A stretch of DNA of 22,066 nt from a virus: positions 1 through 22,066 of IMG/VR virus record IMGVR_UViG_3300007760_000949. One strand, given 5' to 3'. Positions 6,576-13,882 of this stretch are shown here, one piece after another. Numbering within the stretch: position 1 is the stretch's first letter; each line of letters opens with the position of its first letter. A program made the position numbers and the translations under genes. Under the pieces are notes generated by a model that did not search any database, was not told where the DNA came from, and saw nothing but the letters and a program-made list of their open reading frames with translations.

Positions 6576-6610
6576 TTGGGCCTTGACAAACGGGTCAGAT
6601 GTGATAAAAT
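6576..6610 (+). promoter_or_regulatory. Strong sigma70-type promoter with extended -10
   Basis: TTGACA (6583-6588) is followed after 16 bases by TAAAAT (6605-6610), preceded by TG one base upstream (6602-6603), an extended -10. Transcription would start near 6617, just before the gene at 6635. The seven bases before the -35 (TTGGGCC) are the same as at the promoter at 21936. This marks an early or middle transcription unit read by host RNA polymerase. Confidence 0.75.
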
Positions 6611-6634
6611 TATAGGAATTTGGAGGGGAGCTGT

Positions 6635-6817
6635 ATGAGCGGAGTAAAGACAAGGCGGAGCGGTGAGTGTGTTCATCGCTTTTGGTATGAGAAGGGAACT
6701 GATAATAAGTTGATCAGGGTTCTTCGGATTGTTCGTGGAAAGAAGTCTTGGTTTTGGGCTGTCCGTACTGGTGATGGTTATCGTAAGATACCCTCTGATA
6801 ATATCGAACGTCGATAA
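6635..6817 (+). CDS. Small basic protein of unknown function
   Basis: ATG 6635 follows a purine-rich GGAGGGGAG (6622-6630), giving 60 residues. The protein is strongly basic, with several aromatic residues in VHRFWYEKGTD and KKSWFWAVRTGDGYRK, suggesting a small beta-rich, possibly nucleic-acid-binding fold. No family is recognised. It is the first gene after a consensus promoter, so it is probably expressed early, as is usual for small host-takeover or regulatory phage proteins. That role is inferred from position only. Confidence 0.7.
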   Translation: MSGVKTRRSGECVHRFWYEKGTDNKLIRVLRIVRGKKSWFWAVRTGDGYRKIPSDNIERR

Positions 6818-6840
6818 GTTTTTTGAACAGGCGCATGAGT

Positions 6841-6870
6841 TGGGTCGGCGAACCCATGTTGCCTTTTTTT
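6841..6870 (+). terminator. Weak hairpin plus T-run between two small genes (possible attenuator)
   Basis: GGCGA (6847-6851) can pair with TTGCC (6859-6863, one G-U pair), immediately followed by seven Ts (6864-6870). A competing stem pairs TGGGT (6841-6845) with ACCCA (6852-6856), which would exclude the first. Five-base-pair stems are weak, so this is at most a partial terminator. Confidence 0.3.
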
Positions 6871-6897
6871 GAAGCCGACAATATGAGGAATGAAAAT

Positions 6898-7119
6898 ATG
6901 GCATTTGCAACAAATTCTAAGACACGAAAGATCGTTGACTATCTTGCAGAGGGTCGTACCCTTACTGCGGCACAGGCTCATGCCCGCTTCGGCGTGCAGA
7001 ACTTCAGTGCCACGATGTCAACCATTCGGAGGACCGTCGAGGCATATGGTAATTGGGAAGTTACCAAGGATGTCGCGAAGAACGGTGCCATCCGGTATGG
7101 TATTGTTCGACTTTCGTAG
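6898..7119 (+). CDS. Winged-helix/HTH-like small protein
   Basis: ATG 6898 has GAGGAA (6885-6890) 7 bases upstream; in-frame starts from 6823 have no such site. The 73-residue product reads as a helix-turn-helix unit: RKIVDYLAEGRTLTAAQ (helices 1 and 2), then RFGVQNFSATMSTIRRTVE (turn and recognition helix). A short beta wing follows (WEVTKDVAK...IRYGIVRL). Similar small DNA-binding proteins are frequent in marine phages. It may act as a transcription regulator or a host-modifying factor; no target is visible. It shares the 6583 promoter with the preceding gene and is followed by two hairpins that close the unit. Confidence 0.7.
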   Translation: MAFATNSKTRKIVDYLAEGRTLTAAQAHARFGVQNFSATMSTIRRTVEAYGNWEVTKDVAKNGAIRYGIVRLS

Positions 7120-7128
7120 TCTTACATA

Positions 7129-7156
7129 GATTCAGTCTTCTATAGAAGGCTGGATT
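7129..7156 (+). other. RNA hairpin with UAUA loop upstream of terminator
   Basis: Bases 7129-7140 pair with 7145-7156 to form a 12-base-pair stem around the loop TATA. Three or four of the pairs are G-U type, so the structure is stable only as + strand RNA. There is no T-run after it. It precedes the main terminator by 4 bases and may stabilise the 3' end of the mRNA. Confidence 0.5.
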
Positions 7157-7160
7157 GATT

Positions 7161-7219
7161 GGGGGGGCAGGGCGATTAAGTAAGTCCAGAGAGACTCATC
7201 GCCCTGTCCCCCCTTTTTT
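7161..7219 (+). terminator. Strong rho-independent terminator
   Basis: Bases 7161-7176 (a run of seven Gs, then CAGGGCGAT) pair with 7198-7213 over 16 positions, with one G-U pair and a 21-base loop. TTTTTT (7214-7219) and a further T-rich stretch follow. It ends the small-gene transcription unit and separates it from the glycan island. Confidence 0.92.
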
Positions 7220-7290
7220 ATTTTTAGCCTATTTTTTGGTTTATATATATTGTGTGCATGATGAATTATTGATGAGGGAGGAAAAATATC

Positions 7291-8259
7291 ATGTCAGAAG
7301 ATAGTTTTGAGTTTCGTATAGATCAAGAAGAATCCAAGCCAATGGGGGGAACTGAATTAATCTACAATCGTGTTGTGGATTGTATTGATGATGATCTAAA
7401 GGATGAGTTTGTCATTATTCCACAACGTGTTCGTGAAGAACATATAAAAGATTCTCGTAAGAAGATTCTGTGGCTTCATGACCTTGCAGAAGATCCAGAA
7501 TCCGATCACTTAAAGTATGAAGATAATCGACAGATGTTTGAAAAGTTTGTCTTCCCGAGCAATTGGGCACTTTGGGAGTTTCATCAAAAGCTGGGAGTTC
7601 CTTTAGAGAATTCTATTGTTATCCCAAATTGTATTGAGCCTATTCCCGTTCACGAAAAGCCCAAGGATCAGAAGAAGAAGATTGTTTATTTTTCAACTCC
7701 ACATCGTGGTTTAAATATTCTTGAGTCCGTGATTCGTGTAATGGAAAATGCGCGTAATGATTTTGAAGTTGATGTATATTCTAGCTTCAAGCTATATGGA
7801 CGGGATCAGCAAGACGAGCTTCCTGAGTTCAAGGAGTTGTATGAGAGGCTTGGTGATTTGAAGACGGTTAACTATCACGGAACGGTTTCTAATGATGTGA
7901 TTCGTAAGGCATTGACAGAGACGCACATTCTTGCATACCCAAGTAACTATCTAGAAACATCTTGTCTTGTTGCGATTGAAGCAATGGCTGCGGGGTGCAT
8001 GGCAGTTGTTCCTAATTGGGGAGCCCTTCCTGAAACTTGTGCTCGGTTTGCCACGATGTATGATTACCACCCAAACCCAGCACAACATGCCGCGGTTCAT
8101 TATCATTATCTTTGTGGTGCTTTGAATAATTTTTGGAATGATACCAATCAGAGTATTTTGGAGATGCAGACCTCGTACTATAATTACTTCTACAGCATGG
8201 ATATGTGCAAGTTTAAGTGGAACTCTTTGTTAAGAGGATTGCTTAATCGCGAGGATTGA
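7291..8259 (+). CDS. Glycosyltransferase, GT-B fold, GT4-like
   Basis: ATG 7291 has GGGAGG (7276-7281) 9 bases upstream, giving 322 residues. The C-terminal nucleotide-sugar-binding half is clear. KKKIVYFSTPHRGLNIL opens the second Rossmann domain, YHGTVSNDVIRKAL precedes the donor site, and the EX7E motif is E222...E230 in ETSCLVAIEAMAAG, followed by PNWGALPE. The N-terminal acceptor domain is shorter than usual and contains SKPMGGTELIY, a GG loop common in GT4 enzymes. It should transfer a sugar from a nucleotide donor with retention. It opens the island after the terminator; an AT-rich TATATATA stretch at 7243-7252 could be its promoter, but no -35 is visible. Confidence 0.85.
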   Translation: MSEDSFEFRIDQEESKPMGGTELIYNRVVDCIDDDLKDEFVIIPQRVREEHIKDSRKKILWLHDLAEDPESDHLKYEDNRQMFEKFVFPSNWALWEFHQKLGVPLENSIVIPNCIEPIPVHEKPKDQKKKIVYFSTPHRGLNILESVIRVMENARNDFEVDVYSSFKLYGRDQQDELPEFKELYERLGDLKTVNYHGTVSNDVIRKALTETHILAYPSNYLETSCLVAIEAMAAGCMAVVPNWGALPETCARFATMYDYHPNPAQHAAVHYHYLCGALNNFWNDTNQSILEMQTSYYNYFYSMDMCKFKWNSLLRGLLNRED

Positions 8260-8294
8260 AAATTGGATTGGTGGTTATAAAAAGGAACTGAAAT

Positions 8295-9218
8295 ATGATT
8301 GGTAAACTTGCAGTGTATGTATTAACATATCACAATCACACAGCAGATCAACTGGAGAGGTGTTTTTGGTCGATTGATAATCAGCCAACCGAGTTGGAAT
8401 ATGATGTAATTGTAAATTACAATTCAACCAAGCCCGAGCATTTTGAGTCGCTCAAGAAGAATGTTCCTAAAGAATATACTTTGATCAAAACGGAAAGTGA
8501 TGGATTTACTGGAAAGGGTACAAACTCTTGTCTTGATCATTATCTTGAGAACTATGAAGATAAAGGTTGGACTCATATGTGTATCATTGATGGTGATGAT
8601 TATTACTACCCAATGGCATTTGATATTTTAAACGAGCTTGAGCAGAAGTCAGATTTTGATTATCTTAGTGGAATGGCACATCATGTAGATTCTTTGCGTC
8701 CGCTTCCTCCACATCGGGACGATCCAAGAAAGGTTTATCCATACCAACCCAAGCGTTGGATCTGGTCGTTTGTTGATAATAGGCTTCCAGTGTATCCTTA
8801 TATTTTTTGGAATGGCGAACAAATTCCCGGCGGCGAAGTCACTCTTTGCATGTCTACGAAGGCAGTTAAGGCAGACATTCGCGCACTGGAAGGTCCGAAT
8901 AGAGTAGATGATTATTTCTTTATGTTGAAGGCAATCATTGCACACATCAACAAAGAAATTAGATTTGTAAGTACGGATTGTAATGATATTTACGTTTATG
9001 ATTGTACTCAGGACAGTATTACTCGCGGAAATGATGACTTTGATGAAGAGCGTGGTTGGCCTTTTGATAAGAATGGTCTTGTTTATGCAGAGAACAATAA
9101 GGAAGCGTACAAGATATTGGAAGGAGTTACTCGACAACATCTTCCTTATGTTACGATGCCACAGATTTGGACGCATGAATTAAAGTGTCAGTATGCTGCC
9201 ATGAACGAGATTGAGTAA
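8295..9218 (+). CDS. Glycosyltransferase, GT-A fold, GT2-like
   Basis: The 307-residue protein begins with KLAVYVLTYHNHTADQLERC, the first strand and helix of a GT-A domain. It has the metal-binding DGDD at 99-102 in CIIDGDDYYYPMAF. Divergent spacing before the DxD and a long C-terminal half (to 307) distinguish it from the shorter canonical GT2 enzyme that follows. GGEVTLCMSTKAV and a run of aromatic residues (KRWIWSFVDNRLPVYPY) lie between them. Sugar and acceptor cannot be told. The stop shares a base with the next start (TAATG), so the two are coupled. Confidence 0.75.
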   Translation: MIGKLAVYVLTYHNHTADQLERCFWSIDNQPTELEYDVIVNYNSTKPEHFESLKKNVPKEYTLIKTESDGFTGKGTNSCLDHYLENYEDKGWTHMCIIDGDDYYYPMAFDILNELEQKSDFDYLSGMAHHVDSLRPLPPHRDDPRKVYPYQPKRWIWSFVDNRLPVYPYIFWNGEQIPGGEVTLCMSTKAVKADIRALEGPNRVDDYFFMLKAIIAHINKEIRFVSTDCNDIYVYDCTQDSITRGNDDFDEERGWPFDKNGLVYAENNKEAYKILEGVTRQHLPYVTMPQIWTHELKCQYAAMNEIE

Positions 9219-9979
9219 TGAGTACACATTTCAAAATTCTGATTCCTGTATATAATGCAGAGTCATATATCAAAAATGCATTGATTAGTGTGATGAATCA
9301 GGATTATGATAACTTTGAGTGTATCATTACTGATGATTTCTCTACAGACAACACTGTAGATGTTGTTGATGATTTCATTTATGAAAATAAGCTAGAAGAC
9401 TATTTTCATCTCCGTGAGAATCAGAAAAGAATGTTTGCATTGTATAACCTATACTGCATGATTCTTTCTTCTGATGCAGATGACGAAGATGTATATATTA
9501 CTTTGGATGGAGATGACTGGTTAGAGGGTAATGGCGTCTTGTCCAAATTGGATCAGATTTATATGGAAGAAGATTGCTGGTTGACCTATGGAAGTTATGT
9601 TATGTATCCGAGTGGTCATGATTCGTCTTTTCATGTGAGCGAGTATCCCAAAGAAATCATTGATTCTGGAGATTTTAGAAAAGATCCCCAGTGGCGAGCA
9701 AGCCATCTTCGCACCTTCAAGCACAAGCTCGCGAAGAGAATTGAAGAAGATAATCTTGTTGATGAGGATGGCAGTTACTATAGTTATGCATATGATCAGG
9801 CACTCATGTTCCCGATGTTGGAGATGGCTCGCGAACGCATTCGATTTATTCCTGATATACTCTGTGTGTATAATGATGAGAATCCTATGAATGTTCATAA
9901 AGTAGATCCAGAAGTTCAGATTCAGATGGCAAAGAGAGTTCGTAATAATCATAAGAAAAAGGATCGTCTGGAATTATGA
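9218..9979 (+). CDS. Glycosyltransferase family 2 (canonical GT-A)
   Basis: This 253-residue enzyme has a textbook GT2 N-terminus (FKILIPVYNAESYIKNALISV, then NFECIITDDFSTDNT). Its nucleotide-sugar/metal motif is D97-G-D-D100 in ITLDGDDWL. The later YAYDQALMFPMLEMA and IRFIPDILCVYN stretches match the acceptor side and the characteristic C-terminal strand of GT2 enzymes. It inverts the anomeric centre and uses a UDP- or dTDP-type donor; the precise sugar is unknown. It overlaps its upstream neighbour by one base and the next gene by four (ATGA). Confidence 0.9.
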   Translation: MSTHFKILIPVYNAESYIKNALISVMNQDYDNFECIITDDFSTDNTVDVVDDFIYENKLEDYFHLRENQKRMFALYNLYCMILSSDADDEDVYITLDGDDWLEGNGVLSKLDQIYMEEDCWLTYGSYVMYPSGHDSSFHVSEYPKEIIDSGDFRKDPQWRASHLRTFKHKLAKRIEEDNLVDEDGSYYSYAYDQALMFPMLEMARERIRFIPDILCVYNDENPMNVHKVDPEVQIQMAKRVRNNHKKKDRLEL

Positions 9980-10887
9980 ATATTTTTATGGATCGGGTGG
10001 ATTTTACTTCTACGGCTGGACCTCATTGGTTTGGTTGTAAATTGGCAGATGCATTTTTAAAGAAGGGGCATGATGTTCTTCGAGCGGCACCTGATGTGCA
10101 ACTATCGTTTGTTCAGGCGTCGATTAGGCTTCCGGGGGTTCCCTTGTTCCAGAGGCTTGATGGTATTTGGTATGATACAAAAACAGACTATGAGAAGATG
10201 AATGAGCCTATTAAAAAAACTTATGACGTTGCTGATGGAGTAATCTTTCAGTCCAAATTTGATCGTGATTTTATCAGTTATAATTTCGGAAACCATTCCA
10301 ACTATACTGTTATTCACAATGGGGCTGATTTGAATTATATAGAGAGTGTGCCTACCGCCACGGGTTTAGATAATGTACCAACTGTGTGGGCTTGCGCTTC
10401 ATCGTGGGTGAATGGCTGTGGTGAGTTGAGACACAATAAAAGATTGAATGAAAATGTTCGATATTTCCAAGAGCATTCTTCTCCGACTGACATTCTTTGT
10501 GTTGCTGGAGATGTTGGGAATTTTGAGAATCCAGATCCAAAAAAAATAATGTTTTTGGGTGAGCTGGAGGTCTTTACTTTGATTTCCCTGTACAAGCGGG
10601 CTGATTGGTTTATACACCTAGCTTCTCAAGACCATTGCCCAAACGTTGTGGTGGATGCCAAAGCAGCGGGGTGTCGAATTGTGTGCGCTTCCTCTGGCGG
10701 AACCTCTGAGGTTGCAGGAAAAAATGCTGTTGTGGTAACAGATCCAAATGAACATGGATTTGCGGCATATAACTATAACGTACCAACTACTTTGGATTTC
10801 AGTAAGAAGTTGGATAATTGGAATGATGATGTGGATTTGTCTATTGATTCTGTGGCAGATCAATATTTGAAATTTATGGAGAAGTGA
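9976..10887 (+). CDS. Glycosyltransferase, GT-B fold, GT4-like
   Basis: The 303 residues comprise an acceptor domain (AGPHWFGCKLADAFLKKGHDV, then GVIFQSKFDRDFISYNFG and TVIHNGAD) and a donor domain with FIHLASQDHCPNVVVDAKAAGCRIVCASSGGTSEVAG. The region aligned with EX7E reads D...D (DHCPNVVVDAKAAG), so both acidic positions are Asp rather than Glu. VIHNGAD, linking the two domains, is the classical GT4 hinge. It probably works in the same glycan as its neighbours. It is coupled to the previous gene by an ATGA overlap. Confidence 0.85.
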   Translation: MNIFMDRVDFTSTAGPHWFGCKLADAFLKKGHDVLRAAPDVQLSFVQASIRLPGVPLFQRLDGIWYDTKTDYEKMNEPIKKTYDVADGVIFQSKFDRDFISYNFGNHSNYTVIHNGADLNYIESVPTATGLDNVPTVWACASSWVNGCGELRHNKRLNENVRYFQEHSSPTDILCVAGDVGNFENPDPKKIMFLGELEVFTLISLYKRADWFIHLASQDHCPNVVVDAKAAGCRIVCASSGGTSEVAGKNAVVVTDPNEHGFAAYNYNVPTTLDFSKKLDNWNDDVDLSIDSVADQYLKFMEK

Positions 10888-10888
10888 T

Positions 10889-11491
10889 ATGAAGTTATTA
10901 AAGGATTATGATTCTTATGATGATTATGTTGATCATCAAAAAGAAAAGACCTTAGATCCTGTTAGGCGAAAGAAGTGGCTGGGCGAAGAGTGGGACTTGA
11001 AACTGAACGGATTTTCTTATATTTTTGGAAACACTTGTAAAAATATTTTAGAAGAGGGTATGTCCGCATTATGCATTGGCGCAAGAACTGGTCAAGAGGT
11101 TGTGGCGCTAAAGAATCTTGGGCTTGACGCAATTGGTATTGATCTGGTGGAATGCGAACCACATGTTGTTTTGGGGGATATGCATGATTTAGATTATGAT
11201 GATAACTCGTTTGATTTCGTGTTTACAAACGTATTCGATCACTCATTATATCCTAGTGAAATGATTTCTGAGGTTGAGCGGGTTTTGAAAATTGGTGGGT
11301 ATTTTCTTTTACAGATGCAAGTTAGTCAAGAGATTGATGATTATGCAGAGAATGAAATTCAATCTGTAGATGATGATATAGTTACATTATTTGAGAATTC
11401 TGATGTTGTCGTCAATAGAAATATTCCTAGAAATTTTGCGGGAATGAATTGGGAACTTTTAACCGCCAAGGTGGATAATAATGAAGAGTGA
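10889..11491 (+). CDS. SAM-dependent methyltransferase (Methyltransf_11-like)
   Basis: The 200-residue class I methyltransferase has motif I ALCIGARTGQEVVAL at ~60-74 and an acidic residue after strand 2 in AIGIDLVE. GDMHDLDYDDNSFDFVFTN corresponds to motifs II and III, and EVERVLKIGGYFLL to the post-III strand. The first motif reads GARTG rather than GxGxG, a common variant. In this setting the likely substrate is a sugar, giving an O- or N-methylated residue, but a small molecule or protein is not excluded. It overlaps the next gene by 11 bases. Confidence 0.82.
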   Translation: MKLLKDYDSYDDYVDHQKEKTLDPVRRKKWLGEEWDLKLNGFSYIFGNTCKNILEEGMSALCIGARTGQEVVALKNLGLDAIGIDLVECEPHVVLGDMHDLDYDDNSFDFVFTNVFDHSLYPSEMISEVERVLKIGGYFLLQMQVSQEIDDYAENEIQSVDDDIVTLFENSDVVVNRNIPRNFAGMNWELLTAKVDNNEE

Positions 11492-12134
11492 TTTGATTGA
11501 AGACATTGATGGCTTGGTAGTTCCTGAAGAATATCAGAAAATTTGGGATGATATCAATCTACCGATTCAGACCCAAAAAGGCATGGATCACAATTTATCA
11601 GAAGAGGCACTACTCACTTGTTTAGATCAATTGTCTAAGCGGGGGTACTATTTGGTATCCATCGCGGAACAATTTGGCGCGAAGAATTTTGCAGAGGTTG
11701 GCACCGCACAGGGTTGGCAATTCTATACATTTGCTCATTATGCCAAAAAGGTTGGTGGTTTTGTTTGGAGTTGTGATATTCGCGATGTTCGGGACAGAAA
11801 CTATGCTAAAGAATATGCGGACGTAACAGATTTCGTTTCTGGAACAAGTGAAGAGATGGCAGAGGCAATTAAGTTTTCTGGTGAAAAGATTGACATGTTT
11901 TATATTGATGGGTGGCATGATCGAGGGTGGGTGTTGCAGGACGTAGAGCGACTTAAAGAATTTCAGTCGGATAATCCTATTTGGATTTTTGATGATTACG
12001 ATGAGCGGTTTGGTTGCTCTTTGGATATAGATGAAATCTGCGAAAGAATGCCAGATCATTATGTGTACCATGTAGGAAATGCAGCTAGCAGCCAACCCAA
12101 TCATCAGGTTGCCGTGTTTGGGAGGATTGAATGA
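11481..12134 (+). CDS. SAM-dependent methyltransferase-like (Methyltransf_24 type)
   Basis: This 217-residue protein has a class I Rossmann methyltransferase core. FAEVGTAQGWQFYTFA (~70-85) is the SAM-binding loop, VWSCDIRDV (~95-103) the acidic strand, and FYIDGWHDRGWVLQDVE (~139-155) the motif that typifies Methyltransf_24/CmcI-like proteins. IWIFDDYDE follows. The N-terminal 65 residues are helical. It probably methylates a sugar hydroxyl, as many such island proteins do. Its start overlaps the preceding methyltransferase by 11 bases and its stop overlaps the next gene (ATGA). Confidence 0.78.
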   Translation: MKSDLIEDIDGLVVPEEYQKIWDDINLPIQTQKGMDHNLSEEALLTCLDQLSKRGYYLVSIAEQFGAKNFAEVGTAQGWQFYTFAHYAKKVGGFVWSCDIRDVRDRNYAKEYADVTDFVSGTSEEMAEAIKFSGEKIDMFYIDGWHDRGWVLQDVERLKEFQSDNPIWIFDDYDERFGCSLDIDEICERMPDHYVYHVGNAASSQPNHQVAVFGRIE

Positions 12135-13150
12135 ATATTTTGTTTTATTCGAGTCATGATGATATTTCTGTTGGGTCGTATAGAATATGGATTCATGATT
12201 ATTGTTCATATTTTAGAAGTATGGGTATTGATTCTACAATATCATACAACCTAACTGACGATGAGATTGAATCGTATGATGTTATAATTTTAGGAAAGTG
12301 TTTATTCGATCATCATAAATCTATAGTCGATTATGTGAATCTAAAATACCCAAATAAACTTGTTGGGACAATTACACCATCTTCTTCTGTCAGAGATATT
12401 CCTTTTGATTTTGTTATGGCGGGGTCTTTGGAAGAAGCTGATAGTTTATCATTCCACAGAAATGTTATTTTGAATGCACATATTGAGTCTATTTTTTTAG
12501 ATTCCGAAACGAAGGTGCATCAAAATTCAGACACACTTAAACTTTGTGTTCATGGGTGGTCCGCGCACTTGGCGTCATTTGCTCCAAATTTGCAATGGGC
12601 ATTAGAAGAATTTGAAAAAGAGCAGGACTATGAGTTGGTAATTATTTCTGAAACTTCAAATCTTTCTGGCTGGGATATAGGTAAGCCTAATATTAAAAAA
12701 ATCTGTGCAAAGAAATGGGGTATTGATACCATTAGGTCAGATATTCAGTCGTGTGATATAGGAATAGTTCCGGGGATTTATGATTTAACATCTACAGCTT
12801 TTTCAGATGTTGTTAATAACAAGAACGGCTTTTTCGATACTGATTATGTTTTTAGGTTTAAAAACAAATGCAACAATGGCCGTTCTCTTGCATTTTTTCA
12901 ATTAGGTGTCCCGGTGGTTGCAGATTTTAGCCCTAGTCATTTTCATATGATGGGCGATGGTGAGTGTGGATTTGTTGCCCATACAAAAGATGGCTGGTTG
13001 AATTCATTTAGAAAATTAAAGGGTTGTAGTTCTAGGCAGATTATTTCGGATAATGCTAGGTCGAAAGTTGAACTAGAATATGATCCGTTATATTGGGCAG
13101 ATAGATATTATCAGGAGCTTTATTCTTTGTGGAGGGATAAAAATGAGTAG
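12131..13150 (+). CDS. Putative glycosyltransferase, GT-B-like
   Basis: This 339-residue protein opens with MNILFYSSHDDISVGSYRIW, a Rossmann strand-loop typical of GT-B enzymes. Its second half contains LKLCVHGWSAHLASFAPNLQ (start of the donor domain), SCDIGIVPG, and CNNGRSLAFFQLGVPVVAD, where an acceptor-like Gly-Val-Pro-Val turn follows the usual donor-site helix. The EX7E glutamates are not evident, so it is a divergent member. From here the DNA is clearly more AT-rich than in the preceding genes. The tail overlaps the next gene's start by 8 bases. Confidence 0.65.
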   Translation: MNILFYSSHDDISVGSYRIWIHDYCSYFRSMGIDSTISYNLTDDEIESYDVIILGKCLFDHHKSIVDYVNLKYPNKLVGTITPSSSVRDIPFDFVMAGSLEEADSLSFHRNVILNAHIESIFLDSETKVHQNSDTLKLCVHGWSAHLASFAPNLQWALEEFEKEQDYELVIISETSNLSGWDIGKPNIKKICAKKWGIDTIRSDIQSCDIGIVPGIYDLTSTAFSDVVNNKNGFFDTDYVFRFKNKCNNGRSLAFFQLGVPVVADFSPSHFHMMGDGECGFVAHTKDGWLNSFRKLKGCSSRQIISDNARSKVELEYDPLYWADRYYQELYSLWRDKNE

Positions 13151-13877
13151 AGGCGTTTTGTATATTGGGTTTGGTGATAATTTTGTAAAGGAAATGCTTT
13201 TCTCCGCCGAGTCGGTCAAGGTCAATTGTCCCACCATGCACATTACCGTTTTTTCTGACAGGGAGGTTGATTCTGAATTTGTTGATGAGTGCAGGCTTAT
13301 TGAAGTGAAACACATTAGAGCCAAAGTTGATTATATTCAGTTTGCTCCATATGATGAAACAATTTTCTTAGATACCGATACGATTGTTGACCATGATATA
13401 AGTGAAATGTTTGGCATCTTGGAGAAATATGATTTTGCAATGTGCCATGACTTGGCACGCAAGCGAGAAAATGTATCCAAGCTCATTCCAGAATATGATG
13501 ACATTCCATATGCATTTTCTGAGGTTAATCCGGGCGTAATGGTTTTTTCTAAAAACGAGAGAGTGGATAGTTTTTTTTCTAATTGGAGGGAATTGTTTTA
13601 CAAGTATTTTAATGTCTGGCCTTATGAACAGCCCACTTTTAGAGTTGCTCTCTGGCAAAGTGATATGTCTCTTTACATACTTCCGATTGAGTATAATGTG
13701 AGAGGAAAGAATGTCAGGGAGAAGGCGGTGAATATGCATGATGAGTTTGGCGAGGGTCATTTGAAGGCAAGGGTTTATCATATGCACGCAGACTCGAAAA
13801 TTAATCAAGGTCAGTATGATATTCAAAGTGTTGATGAAGCCTTAGAATATTGTAAGAAAAATTATCTGGAGTATTAG
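13143..13877 (+). CDS. Glycosyltransferase, GT8-like (DxD)
   Basis: ATG 13143 has GGAGGG (13131-13136) 6 bases upstream, giving 244 residues; the frame is open further upstream but without such a site. The DxD motif is D77-T-D79 in IFLDTDTIVDHDI, preceded by a typical Rossmann strand (VLYIGFGDNFV) and followed by EVNPGVMVFSKN, as in GT8 and related nucleotide-diphospho-sugar transferases. A His-rich C-terminal stretch (ARVYHMHADSKIN) resembles the third metal/UDP ligand region. It is probably a retaining transferase using a UDP-sugar. Confidence 0.75.
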   Translation: MSRGVLYIGFGDNFVKEMLFSAESVKVNCPTMHITVFSDREVDSEFVDECRLIEVKHIRAKVDYIQFAPYDETIFLDTDTIVDHDISEMFGILEKYDFAMCHDLARKRENVSKLIPEYDDIPYAFSEVNPGVMVFSKNERVDSFFSNWRELFYKYFNVWPYEQPTFRVALWQSDMSLYILPIEYNVRGKNVREKAVNMHDEFGEGHLKARVYHMHADSKINQGQYDIQSVDEALEYCKKNYLEY

Positions 13878-13882
13878 TAAAT

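Noticed and set aside
7235-7260. TATATATA stretch before the first glycosyltransferase as a promoter
   Set aside because: No -35 or T4 late box in place; kept only as a remark in that gene's entry.
8649-9176. Long reverse-strand open frame opposite the GT2-like gene
   Set aside because: It lies wholly opposite a gene with conserved motifs and has low-complexity Ile/Asn-rich composition typical of an antisense shadow. The same applies to 11622-12209, 9521-9952 and 13368-13826.
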